Source of the DNA: Fibrella aquatilis | GTDB taxonomy: Bacteria; Bacteroidota; Bacteroidia; Cytophagales; Spirosomataceae | NCBI RefSeq assembly: GCF_017353255.1 | Contig: NZ_JAFMYU010000021.1 | Location: forward strand, 1 to 64,000 | DNA: 64,000 nt | Direction: 5' to 3' | Part shown: positions 9,291 through 17,512 of the stretch, in pieces | Numbering within the stretch: position 1 is the stretch's first letter | Layout of the letters: each line of letters starts with the position of its first letter | The notes under the pieces: generated by a model | Told to the model about the DNA's origin: nothing | Seen by the model: the letters and a program-made list of their open reading frames with translations, nothing else | The model's database searches: none | Made by a program: the position numbers and the translations under genes

Positions 9291-10154
9291 TTAATCCAGC
9301 GGCAGGTTGGCTTCAATAGCAGCCGTCACCTCCCCTATCGCAATCTGCTGCATGCATGTCCGGCCATAAGGGCAGGGTTCGTCCATCAACACGTCGATGC
9401 AGGGGGCGCAGGGTACTTTCTTGTAAATGTTACCCTGACCGGGATAGCCCCAGATATCGGGGTTGGAGGCCCCAAACAAAGTCACGGCCGGGCGGTCCAT
9501 AGCCCGGGCCACATGCCCGAAAAAACTATCGACCCCCACTACGCCTTTGCTGTATTTGACCACCGCCATGCTTTCGCGCAGGCTGATGGTACCCCGCAGG
9601 TCTACAGTCCCCTTCAGGGCATATTCGTCGGTGAGACCTAGTTGCACAAACGTGTACATCGGCAGCGCCTGAATCACCGCCTCCCAGCGTTCGTTGAGCC
9701 ACTCCTGGTTTTTCGAGCTGCGCGAGGTGGGGTTGATCACCACCGGATTGCGCCACGAGGCCACCAGCTGCTGGCCTTTGGCTTCTTCAGCCGGGGTGAG
9801 AAATACGTCCGGTTTGTTGTCGGTCAGGGTGAGGCTGAAATACTCAGCAATGATGTCGGCAGCCTGTTTGGTATAAATTTTGGTCGGCCCAAACCAGCCA
9901 TAGTTCGGAACAATAAATTTCCGCCACTTGAACCGGTAGCAAAGCACATCGACCCACGAGCGATAGTCCGACACCTTCCGCAGGTGGTCGATATGGGGGT
10001 TGTGGCGGTAGATATTCCAGTGGGCATCAGAGTCGCAGTAGACAATGAGCGTGCAGCCGGGATGCGCGGCTTTGAGGGCCTTGAACGATGGCGACGCCAG
10101 CAGCGCATCGCCAAGCCCACCCCACAAGAGTACTCTAAACACCTGCTTTCCCAT
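9291..10154 (-). CDS. Glycosyltransferase family 9 (heptosyltransferase-like)
   Basis: 287 residues with the GT9 fold: an N-terminal GGLGDALLASPSFKAL motif at residues 12-27 and a C-terminal donor-site motif GVVGVDSFFGHVARAM near 205-220. Near the C-terminus is a four-cysteine group (PCAPC, then CPYGRTC), as seen in several GT9 proteins. Classical members add heptose to lipopolysaccharide, but family members also occur in natural-product clusters; BlmE of the bleomycin cluster is one I recall. Here it follows the 71-residue unknown by 6 bases and precedes the serine hydrolase, so it is part of the biosynthetic operon and probably glycosylates the product. The donor sugar is unknown. Confidence 0.88.
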   Translation of the reverse strand: MGKQVFRVLLWGGLGDALLASPSFKALKAAHPGCTLIVYCDSDAHWNIYRHNPHIDHLRKVSDYRSWVDVLCYRFKWRKFIVPNYGWFGPTKIYTKQAADIIAEYFSLTLTDNKPDVFLTPAEEAKGQQLVASWRNPVVINPTSRSSKNQEWLNERWEAVIQALPMYTFVQLGLTDEYALKGTVDLRGTISLRESMAVVKYSKGVVGVDSFFGHVARAMDRPAVTLFGASNPDIWGYPGQGNIYKKVPCAPCIDVLMDEPCPYGRTCMQQIAIGEVTAAIEANLPLD

Positions 10155-10160
10155 CGTGCG

Positions 10161-10376
10161 CTACACCAGCGTGTCGGCTTCCACTTGTTTCAGCAAATTG
10201 GTTAACTCGGCCAGGGCAAACTCATACACACACCGCTCCTTATAAATAAACGACAGCAGCTTGTACTGCCTCAGGTAGCTTGGCCTGGCCATTTCGGCGG
10301 CGCAGAGCTGGTTGAGGTAGTCCAGGTGAAGGCCCAGTTCGTGGATTCGGCGGGCAAGAAGGGCTGACGTCGACAT
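10161..10376 (-). CDS. Small conserved-looking protein of unknown function (71 aa)
   Basis: I do not recognise a family. The 71 residues are rich in leucine and alanine, predicted mostly helical (IHELGLHLDYLNQL, then LAELTNLLKQVEA), with two cysteines and no signal peptide. It is packed between the CmlA-like hydroxylase (18 bases upstream) and the GT9 gene (6 bases downstream), so the tight spacing supports it being a real gene in the operon. A small accessory subunit of the neighbouring oxygenase or glycosyltransferase is possible, but nothing in the sequence proves it. Confidence 0.6.
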   Translation of the reverse strand: MSTSALLARRIHELGLHLDYLNQLCAAEMARPSYLRQYKLLSFIYKERCVYEFALAELTNLLKQVEADTLV

Positions 10377-10394
10377 GATGCGTAGACAGATCTG

Positions 10395-12020
10395 TTACCC
10401 TTCTACGGGCACGTAGAGCAATTCTTTTTCGCCAAACAGCCGCTCGGCCAGCAGACCCCGCTCCCGACAGGCGTTGATTAGGGCGTTGGAGGCCACAATG
10501 GGGTTCGACTCGTCGGTGTAACGGATGCTACTGATAAACTCCAGCCACGGTTCCATGCCCATGGCATACACGTATACCTCTTTGGGGTTGAACCGGTCAA
10601 CCAGGCTAAGGCCCCGTTCGTAGTTCGACCCAGCCAGGCGGCGGCTTTGGTCTTTATCGCGGGCCAGGTCTTCTGTCAGCAGCGGGCCGTAGAGCCAGGT
10701 GAGCGGGGCACCGTCGCATTCCATACCCAGCAGCAACACGTCGACGTCGCCGGTCAGGGCGTGGATATGGTCGTAGAGTTGGGGTTCAACAATGCAGGAA
10801 TCGGCCACAAACAGGATCGAAAAATCAGCGATTTTGACCAGGTAGCACATCTTCGTACGGATGTTGAGGTCGCAGTGTTCGCCAATAAACGGAATGCCCG
10901 TGATGGTGCAGTTGCTGAACCGCAACGATTCCATTTCGTCTATTTCCACCACCTGGTCAAAGCCAATGTGCTGAAACATCAGCTTCAGGTTGGGGTCTTG
11001 GAGGCTCCCTCCCACCGACTTAGGAATAACAATGTGCCGAATTCGACTCCGCAGCGACAGCAACGTTTCGAGCAGCACGTGGTCCTGGTGGTTGTGCGTG
11101 ATGAGCACGTAATCGATCACGTCGGGCAGGTTGGCATCCGAAAAACGAGACACGTCCGACGGGTACCCGTAGTAGCTCACCACCGGGTCTACCAGCACCG
11201 ACACATCGTTGGTTTCGATCAGCACACAGGCGTGGCCGAAATAACGCATTCTGATAAAATCACCTTCGTACTTGCTGTAGGTTGGCGGAGTGTCGGTGGT
11301 GAAAAACGAAGCCAGTAGTGCCTCGTCAAACGCCGGTACGTCGAGCAGTCGCTTCACGTCCGACAGGCGGCGCGGCTGGCGTTTCATGCTGGCCAGCAGG
11401 TCGATAGCCGGGTGGTTGAAGGGAATGGGCAGGTGCAGTACAGCAGGCTCATCGAGCCGGGGCGTACTCAGCACAAACGGGCGGCTATCATTGTGGGTCA
11501 GCCAGAGGGCAATGCTTTGACTAGCCGGGTTATAAAACTTGCTTCTGTAGAGCAGCGACTCAAAAAAACGGTACGACGGGTTACCGTTGAGGTCATAGAG
11601 CAGCTCTACGTAGCCCTTCAGCAACGGCGGAATTTGTTCGTACAGCGGTTCCAGCGAATAGCCTTTGGCTTGTTGTTTCAGCAACTGATCCAGTTCCTTT
11701 ATTGCTTTGGCCAACTCGATCAGGTCGCTTCGTTCGTCCAGGGTGCGGGCTTTCAGGTCTTTCACCTCACCAACACGGGCTTTGGGTGTGTCCATAAACG
11801 GCCCCCCCAGCAGCTTGGGGTTCTGCACCGCCGCCACGTGCACGTCCGGGGCCTGAATAAATGAGTTGATGATTTTCAGGTGCCGGTTCAAAATATTCAT
11901 GGCCGCCGTGGCTGGCGACACCAGGTGCGACCACGCATACCAGCGGTCAATCAACGGCTCCAGTACTGTGTTGGGCGACAGGTACACGTAGTCTTCATCC
12001 ATATCAGTAGCGTGATTCAT
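10395..12020 (-). CDS. CmlA-like di-iron beta-hydroxylase (metallo-beta-lactamase fold)
   Basis: 541 residues: an N-terminal domain of about 250 residues and a C-terminal metallo-beta-lactamase domain. The motif HNHQDH begins near residue 307. A glutamate in PFIGEH lies exactly 72 residues after the first histidine, and an aspartate in FVADS a further 26 residues on. This spacing matches the iron ligands I recall for CmlA (His305, His307, Asp309, His310, Glu377, Asp403), the chloramphenicol enzyme that hydroxylates the beta carbon of an aminoacyl group held on a peptidyl carrier protein. Total length is also close to CmlA (about 532). It therefore probably makes a beta-hydroxy amino acid on the NRPS. 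It lies between the KMO-like gene and the 71-residue unknown. Confidence 0.85.
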   Translation of the reverse strand: MNHATDMDEDYVYLSPNTVLEPLIDRWYAWSHLVSPATAAMNILNRHLKIINSFIQAPDVHVAAVQNPKLLGGPFMDTPKARVGEVKDLKARTLDERSDLIELAKAIKELDQLLKQQAKGYSLEPLYEQIPPLLKGYVELLYDLNGNPSYRFFESLLYRSKFYNPASQSIALWLTHNDSRPFVLSTPRLDEPAVLHLPIPFNHPAIDLLASMKRQPRRLSDVKRLLDVPAFDEALLASFFTTDTPPTYSKYEGDFIRMRYFGHACVLIETNDVSVLVDPVVSYYGYPSDVSRFSDANLPDVIDYVLITHNHQDHVLLETLLSLRSRIRHIVIPKSVGGSLQDPNLKLMFQHIGFDQVVEIDEMESLRFSNCTITGIPFIGEHCDLNIRTKMCYLVKIADFSILFVADSCIVEPQLYDHIHALTGDVDVLLLGMECDGAPLTWLYGPLLTEDLARDKDQSRRLAGSNYERGLSLVDRFNPKEVYVYAMGMEPWLEFISSIRYTDESNPIVASNALINACRERGLLAERLFGEKELLYVPVEG

Positions 12021-12047
12021 ACAAGATTGGGGTTAGTTGACCAATGA

Positions 12048-13388
12048 CTACTCAGCATGTGCCAGCAAAATTGGGCCGTAGTCCAGAGTGGACCAGTCAG
12101 ACTCGATGTTGGGCAAGCGCATGATTTCGGTCATGATTTTCTCCTGCCTCGTGCCCACATTCAGAGCATCGGCATAGGGTGCGGTCGAGAAGGCAATCAT
12201 CGTGTAGACGGGGGTCCAGTGGGTGGGGTAGCTGGCGTGGAGGTGGGCTTCAATTTTTTTCTGCAACACAAACCTGGGGTCCGACACCTTGTCGCGCATC
12301 TCGATGAAGTTGCAAAGCGCTAAATCGGCAATGGCCTGTGCATTGGGGTACCGGGCTTGCTGAAAGGAGTCAAATACCGCAGGCCAGTTTTCACCCAGGG
12401 CGTTCAGGGTGTCGTCGAACACCATGCAGTCTTCCAAACCAGCGTTCAAGCCCTGTCCATAAAACGGCAGTATGGCGTGCGAGGCATCACCAATTAGTAA
12501 CACTTTACCCTGGTAGCTCCACGGGTAACAACTGATGGTCACTAGTGGTGAGGCGTGGCTTCGCAGGAACTCGTCGGCCAGATTGGGCATCAGGGCAAAG
12601 GCATCGGGAAAGGTGGTGGCAAAAAAAGCGTTCACCTCCTCACGCGTTTGCACAGACTGAAAAGACGGGCAGCCCTCGAACGGAAAAAACAGCGTACCCG
12701 TAAAGCTGCCGTCGGCGTTGGGCAGGGCAATGAACATGAAATGGCCCCGGGGCCACACGTGCAGGGCATCGGCGGCCAGCACTGGTTTGCCATCTGGCCC
12801 CGCCGGAATAGTCAGTTCTTTATACCCATGGTCGATAAACTGCTGCGAATAATTGAAACGGCCCGTGCGTTGCAGGCTGGCCCGAACCGCCGACAGTGCC
12901 CCATCGGCCCCAATCAGCAGGTCGGGCGTAACGACCGAAGTGGCCTGCGTATGGATGTCGGTAAAATAGATAGCAGGCCGCTTCAGGTCTACCTGGGTGC
13001 AGAGCTGCCCAAATTGAAGCGTTACATTTGGCTCGGCCTCTGCCTGACATAGTAGCTTGTTATTCAACCCGTTGCGCGACACAGAGTAGATAGCCTGCTG
13101 CTCTTTACCATAGGGTTGCACGTGGGTTTGCCCGCTGCTGTCGTGTACCATTCGCCCAAACATCGGCATGGCTTCGTGCCGTACCAGGTGGGCCAGACCC
13201 ACCCGCCCCAGGGCCTGCCAGCCCCGCTCGCTAATGGCCAGGTTGATGGTGCGGCCGTGGTCAACAGTCGCCCCACGCGGATCGGGCCGCTTGTCATACA
13301 GGGCTACCTGATGGCCACGCCGGGCCAGCATAATGGCCAAGAGCGAACCCACAGGCCCAGCGCCGAGCACGGTTATCTGTTTAGTCAT
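12048..13388 (-). CDS. kmo: Kynurenine 3-monooxygenase-like FAD hydroxylase
   Basis: 446 residues with the KMO layout: FAD-binding GAGPVGSLLA at residues 8-17, TINLAISERG near 50 (typical of KMO), the GADGALSAVR motif near 165, and LIGDASHAILPFYGQG near 307. The C-terminal hydrophobic membrane helix of eukaryotic KMO is not evident. KMO uses NADPH and oxygen to convert L-kynurenine to 3-hydroxykynurenine. Being 10 bases downstream of sbnA in a biosynthetic operon, it more likely supplies an aromatic building block (3-hydroxykynurenine or a derived 3-hydroxyanthranilate) than serves general tryptophan breakdown. No kynureninase or dioxygenase is in the window, so the real substrate stays open. 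Confidence 0.85.
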   Translation of the reverse strand: MTKQITVLGAGPVGSLLAIMLARRGHQVALYDKRPDPRGATVDHGRTINLAISERGWQALGRVGLAHLVRHEAMPMFGRMVHDSSGQTHVQPYGKEQQAIYSVSRNGLNNKLLCQAEAEPNVTLQFGQLCTQVDLKRPAIYFTDIHTQATSVVTPDLLIGADGALSAVRASLQRTGRFNYSQQFIDHGYKELTIPAGPDGKPVLAADALHVWPRGHFMFIALPNADGSFTGTLFFPFEGCPSFQSVQTREEVNAFFATTFPDAFALMPNLADEFLRSHASPLVTISCYPWSYQGKVLLIGDASHAILPFYGQGLNAGLEDCMVFDDTLNALGENWPAVFDSFQQARYPNAQAIADLALCNFIEMRDKVSDPRFVLQKKIEAHLHASYPTHWTPVYTMIAFSTAPYADALNVGTRQEKIMTEIMRLPNIESDWSTLDYGPILLAHAE

Positions 13389-13398
13389 GGGACATTGG

Positions 13399-14376
13399 TC
13401 ATTTCGCTACGCTCGGCACCAGTGCTGACTTTTCGGTAGTTAGTTGCGCCCACGGCTCGTTATAGACGGTATCGAGGTAGGCTGTGCCTTTATCGGTACA
13501 GAGAAACAGCACCGTAGGCTTCCGTTGCCTGTCAGCCTGCCAGGGGTAGTTTTTAATGGCCCAGTACACTGCCCCTGTAGAGGCACCGCCGAAAATCATC
13601 TGCTCGGTCAGCAAGGCCCGGCTCCCGGCAATAATGTCGGCATGGGGTACGTGGATCACTTCGTCAATAGCGGCGTGTTGCAATACGGGCGGCACCTTGC
13701 TGGCCCCGATGCCCGATATGTAGCGGGGTTTGGGAGCGTTACCGAAAATAATGGACCCCTCTACGTCGACGGCCACCACCCTGATGTGGGGGTACCGCTC
13801 CTTAAGTTTGCGCGACAGCCCCGTTATGGTCCCCGCCGAACTAACCCCAATGAAGGCGTAGTCGAGCGTGGGCAACTGGGCGCACAATTCCGGGCCAAGG
13901 CCTTTGTAGTAACTCAGGTAGTTGTTCGGATTTTCGTATTGATTGGTCCAGTAGGTATCTGGCTGCTGGCAGATGCTTTTCACCGCTTCGATCCGGCTCA
14001 GCAGATAGCCCCCCGTATAATCGACCTGGTCTACCTTCACCACCTGCCGACACAGCAGAGTAAGCTGGCTTTCGTAGATCGGGTTAATGTTGGGGTCGAT
14101 TACGGGAATGAAGTTCAACCCCAGCCGCTGGCAAAGTGACGCCAGCGCAATGGCAAAATTGCCTGAACTCGACTCCACAATGGTGGTGGTGCTGGTAACG
14201 GCTCCGCTATAGATGGCTTCCTGGAGCATATGAAACGCGGGCCGGTCTTTAATGCTGCCCGAGTAGTTGGTATACTCCAGTTTCACAAACAGGTCGACCG
14301 GCAAACTGCCTGACTCCAGTTGCACCAGCGGCGTATGGCCAATCAGCGGTTGGATTGTCGATAGTTTCTGAAGCAT
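13399..14376 (-). CDS. sbnA: SbnA-like N-(2-amino-2-carboxyethyl)-L-glutamate synthase
   Basis: A PLP enzyme of the cysteine-synthase fold. The N-terminus (PLIGHTPLVQLES), the lysine in SGSIKDRPA near residue 43, SSSGNFAIALA near 82 and the phosphate-binding SSAGTITG in the middle fit the SbnA branch rather than plain CysK. SbnA joins O-phospho-L-serine and L-glutamate to give N-(2-amino-2-carboxyethyl)-glutamate, which SbnB oxidises to L-2,3-diaminopropionate. Both genes are present in this operon, which strengthens the call. I chose the ATG at 14376; a TTG at 14391 is possible. The enzyme supplies a precursor amino acid for the NRPS. Confidence 0.9.
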   Translation of the reverse strand: MLQKLSTIQPLIGHTPLVQLESGSLPVDLFVKLEYTNYSGSIKDRPAFHMLQEAIYSGAVTSTTTIVESSSGNFAIALASLCQRLGLNFIPVIDPNINPIYESQLTLLCRQVVKVDQVDYTGGYLLSRIEAVKSICQQPDTYWTNQYENPNNYLSYYKGLGPELCAQLPTLDYAFIGVSSAGTITGLSRKLKERYPHIRVVAVDVEGSIIFGNAPKPRYISGIGASKVPPVLQHAAIDEVIHVPHADIIAGSRALLTEQMIFGGASTGAVYWAIKNYPWQADRQRKPTVLFLCTDKGTAYLDTVYNEPWAQLTTEKSALVPSVAK

Positions 14377-14396
14377 GACAGCAGCGGACAAATAAG

Positions 14397-15581
14397 CTAT
14401 GCGTGACTATGTTGCTGAATGGCCGCCAGCAGCCCGCCAAAGCAGGCATCGGGCGAAAACCGGGTCTGAATCAGTTGGTAAGCGGTTGTTCCCAGCAACT
14501 GACGCAGGGGGTAATCGGTTAAGAGCCGGTTGAGCTGACGGGCAAAGTCGGCGGGGGTATCAGCAATGAGCATAGCCTCCTGCGTGTAATCTTCCAGACC
14601 AATAGCCCCGTGAGTGGTGGTTAGCAGCGGCAGACCATAGCCCAAGGCTTCCATGTTTTTTATTTTCAGCCCAGAGCCAAACCGCACGGGGTTAATGGCC
14701 ACGTCGAACTGGGCGTATACTTGCTCTAACTCAGGTACGAAACCATGCAGCACCACGCCGTCCTGCGCCTCAACGTCGAGCGAACGACTCTCGTAGAAGC
14801 GGGTGATGCCCGGGAAATCCACTTCCAGGTGGCGTAGTTGGCTACCCGGGCGCTGCGGCTGGCTATTTTGCCGAAGCACGTCGCAGATGCCGCCGTAGAT
14901 ATGAAGGCCGATGCCAGGGCGGTAGACCAGCGGCCACACCTCGCGGATAAACCACACAATGGCATCCAGATTTGGCTCGCTGGCACCGGCTACATACCCA
15001 ATGTGTATGGCCTGCGCCCGCGCCGGACGTTGGGTCGAAACCACCGGATGGGGTACGAGCAGGGCTTTTTCGCCAAGAACTGCCCGCACTTTTTGGTAGT
15101 CATGCCGCTGGATCAACAGCAGATAGGCGTACTTATCAAACAAGGCAAACTCTTCGGTTGCCGACACGTTCAGGGTACTGTAGGGGGCATAGAAGCGGTC
15201 AAAGTTTTGTCTCCGGTCACTCATCAGGTCGTGCGTGTCGAGCATAACGCATTGTCCTTCAGGTATATATTCTAGCAGAAACGTCAACACCGCGTATTCC
15301 AGTACACAAACGTCAACCGGGTGTTGCAGCAGGTATGTTTGCAGGAGCAGCCCGTAGTCGGTAGGGCTTTGCGGCTGTTGCGTCGAGAAGTAGACCACGT
15401 TCAGCGGGCCGTAGCGGGCCACCAGCATGGTTTCATCAGTGGGCTGTTTCAGGCCCGCATACAAAATCAGCAGGTTAGTGTGCTGGTGTAGGTAGGCTAC
15501 CAGGGCACTTATACGCGCCTGACCACCGCCACCTTCCTGCCAGAAGCACACATCGGTAACAAGGGCAACAGTGGCTTTCAT
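14397..15581 (-). CDS. Glycosyltransferase, GT4-like (first of three paralogues)
   Basis: About 394 residues from the ATG at 15581 (KATVALVTDVCFWQEGG). The C-terminal half has the GT-B donor site with LKIKNMEALGYGLPLLTT followed by HGAIGLEDY. It is clearly related to the two glycosyltransferases at 23749 and 25021, sharing the same N-terminal TDVxFW start and the C-terminal SPDACFG(G/P)LLAAIQ. It differs in being GC-rich and not part of their near-identical block. The gene starts 10 bases after the ABC exporter stop. Together with the GT9 and UGT-type enzymes, it makes four or five glycosyltransferases in one operon. Acceptor and sugar are unknown. Confidence 0.85.
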   Translation of the reverse strand: MKATVALVTDVCFWQEGGGGQARISALVAYLHQHTNLLILYAGLKQPTDETMLVARYGPLNVVYFSTQQPQSPTDYGLLLQTYLLQHPVDVCVLEYAVLTFLLEYIPEGQCVMLDTHDLMSDRRQNFDRFYAPYSTLNVSATEEFALFDKYAYLLLIQRHDYQKVRAVLGEKALLVPHPVVSTQRPARAQAIHIGYVAGASEPNLDAIVWFIREVWPLVYRPGIGLHIYGGICDVLRQNSQPQRPGSQLRHLEVDFPGITRFYESRSLDVEAQDGVVLHGFVPELEQVYAQFDVAINPVRFGSGLKIKNMEALGYGLPLLTTTHGAIGLEDYTQEAMLIADTPADFARQLNRLLTDYPLRQLLGTTAYQLIQTRFSPDACFGGLLAAIQQHSHA

Positions 15582-15591
15582 CGTAAACAGG

Positions 15592-17475
15592 TTACTGATA
15601 GCCCTGGGCCTGTAAGTTGAACAGATAGGCATAGGTGCCGTTTTGCTCCAGCAGTTCCTGGTGGCTACCCAGTTCTTTAATACACCCGTTTTCGAGCAGC
15701 AGGATGCGGTCGGCCATACGCACCGTAGAGAAGCGATGCGAAATCAGGATCGACATTTTTCCTTCGGTGAGGCTGGCAAACCGCAGAAACACTTCATATT
15801 CCGAGTGGGGGTCCAGCGCCGCCGTAGGTTCATCCAGAATCACCAACTGAGCATCGCGCATGTAGGCCCGACCCAGGGCTACCTTCTGCCATTCGCCGCC
15901 CGACAGTTCTACGCCCGAGGCAAACTGCCGCCCGAGCATCTGTTCGTAACCGTTGGGCAGTCGATCCACAACGGTATCGGCCAGACTTTGCCGGGCCGAC
16001 TGTGTCACCCACGCTTTGTTGTCTTTTTCCCACACGTTACCCACGCCGATGTTGTCGGAAAATGACATCTGGTATTTTACAAAATCCTGAAAAATAACGC
16101 CAATCTCGCGGCGTAGGGCCTGCGCGTCGTAACAGCTCAGGTCGTGGCCATCGAGCAGAATACGGCCTTCAGTGGGTTCATAAAGCCGGGCCAGCAGCTT
16201 CACTACGGTGGTCTTGCCAGCGCCGTTTTCACCCACCAGGGCCAGCCGTTCGCCCGCCCGCAGTGTAAACGACAGGTTGCGGATGGCCCAGCGGCTGGCA
16301 TCTTTATACCGGAAGCCCACGTTCTCAAACACAAACCCTTCCTGAATAGGCTGGGGAAAGGGCAGCGGCAGCGGGTTTGAGCGTATGGTGGGCGTAATGG
16401 CCAGAAAGTCGTAGAAGTTTTTCAGGTACAGCGCCCCCCGCGAGATGTATATGTACCGCTCTACCACTTCCTCAATGATGCCCTTCAGGTGGCGAAACGT
16501 ACCGGCAATGAACGTGAGACTCCCGATAGACTGCACCCCGTAGGCTGTTTGCTGGGCGATGTAGACAAACGCCGCGTAGTAGGCCAGGGTGCTGAGTACC
16601 GCAAAAAAAGAACTCCAGAGCGCCCGCTTGCCCGACAACACGCGGCTTTCATTATAATACTGGTAAGCAAGGGTCTTGTAGCGGCCTACCAAAAAATCAG
16701 ATAGGTCGAATATCTTGATTTCCTTGGCGGTTTCATGCGTCGAGGCCACCCAACACAAGTATTGGAGTTCTCTGGCCTGAGGTGTCCAGTTGGTAATGAG
16801 CGAATAGCTCTTGCGGTTGAAATACGACTCGGCAATAAACGTCGGAATCACGGCCAGCACCAGCAGTACCAGCAGCCAGGCGTTGTAGGTAACCAGCCCG
16901 CTCACCAGAAAAATCATCGTGCTGATGTCCTGTAGCTGATGCAGCACATGACCCAGCAGCGCGGTGCGTCCCTGTGTTTGGTTGCGGGCGCGGTCCAGTT
17001 TGTCATACAGCGTAGAATCCTCAAACTGCACCAGATCCAGTTGGGCCGCGTGTTCCATCAGCATCACCGAGTTTCGGGTGGCAAACAGATCGTTCAGCGT
17101 GTCGGCATAATGAATCACCAGCCTACCGGAGGCGTCGGAGATCACCACTAGCAACATCTCCGCCCCGATCAGCAGCCACAGGTGTTCCAGGTGGCGGGGT
17201 CCGGTAATACCATGCAGCAGGACAATCTCGTCGATGAGCAGTTTGGCAACATACAGAATTAGAAACGGCAGTACACCGCGCAAAGCCCGCAGTAGCACAT
17301 TGAGCAGCGTCAACACGGGGCTTGTCTCCCAGACCAGTTTAAAGAACCGGGGCAGGTTGCTCATGGCCAGCAACTGCTCCTGAAACGAAATCAGCGCGTC
17401 TTCCTCGTCGGCTTGGGGCGAGGCTGGCTTCTTTCCTTTTCTGGCCCAGGCGCGTAATCGGTTGATTATGGTCAT
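15592..17475 (-). CDS. ABC exporter, fused membrane and ATPase domains
   Basis: 627 residues: six predicted membrane helices in the first 350 residues, then one ATPase domain with Walker A GENGAGKTTVVKLL, signature LSGGEWQKVALGRA, Walker B LVILDEPTAALD and the H-loop histidine in LISHRFSTVR. A half-transporter of this kind works as a dimer and exports lipids, peptides or natural products from the cytoplasm. There is no C39 peptidase domain. Its place between sbnB (37 bases upstream) and a glycosyltransferase (10 bases downstream) makes it the likely exporter and perhaps self-resistance pump for the product of this operon. Confidence 0.9.
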   Translation of the reverse strand: MTIINRLRAWARKGKKPASPQADEEDALISFQEQLLAMSNLPRFFKLVWETSPVLTLLNVLLRALRGVLPFLILYVAKLLIDEIVLLHGITGPRHLEHLWLLIGAEMLLVVISDASGRLVIHYADTLNDLFATRNSVMLMEHAAQLDLVQFEDSTLYDKLDRARNQTQGRTALLGHVLHQLQDISTMIFLVSGLVTYNAWLLVLLVLAVIPTFIAESYFNRKSYSLITNWTPQARELQYLCWVASTHETAKEIKIFDLSDFLVGRYKTLAYQYYNESRVLSGKRALWSSFFAVLSTLAYYAAFVYIAQQTAYGVQSIGSLTFIAGTFRHLKGIIEEVVERYIYISRGALYLKNFYDFLAITPTIRSNPLPLPFPQPIQEGFVFENVGFRYKDASRWAIRNLSFTLRAGERLALVGENGAGKTTVVKLLARLYEPTEGRILLDGHDLSCYDAQALRREIGVIFQDFVKYQMSFSDNIGVGNVWEKDNKAWVTQSARQSLADTVVDRLPNGYEQMLGRQFASGVELSGGEWQKVALGRAYMRDAQLVILDEPTAALDPHSEYEVFLRFASLTEGKMSILISHRFSTVRMADRILLLENGCIKELGSHQELLEQNGTYAYLFNLQAQGYQ

Positions 17476-17512
17476 TGGTCAGTAGTCATTGGTCATTCGC
17501 AGCGACCACCTT

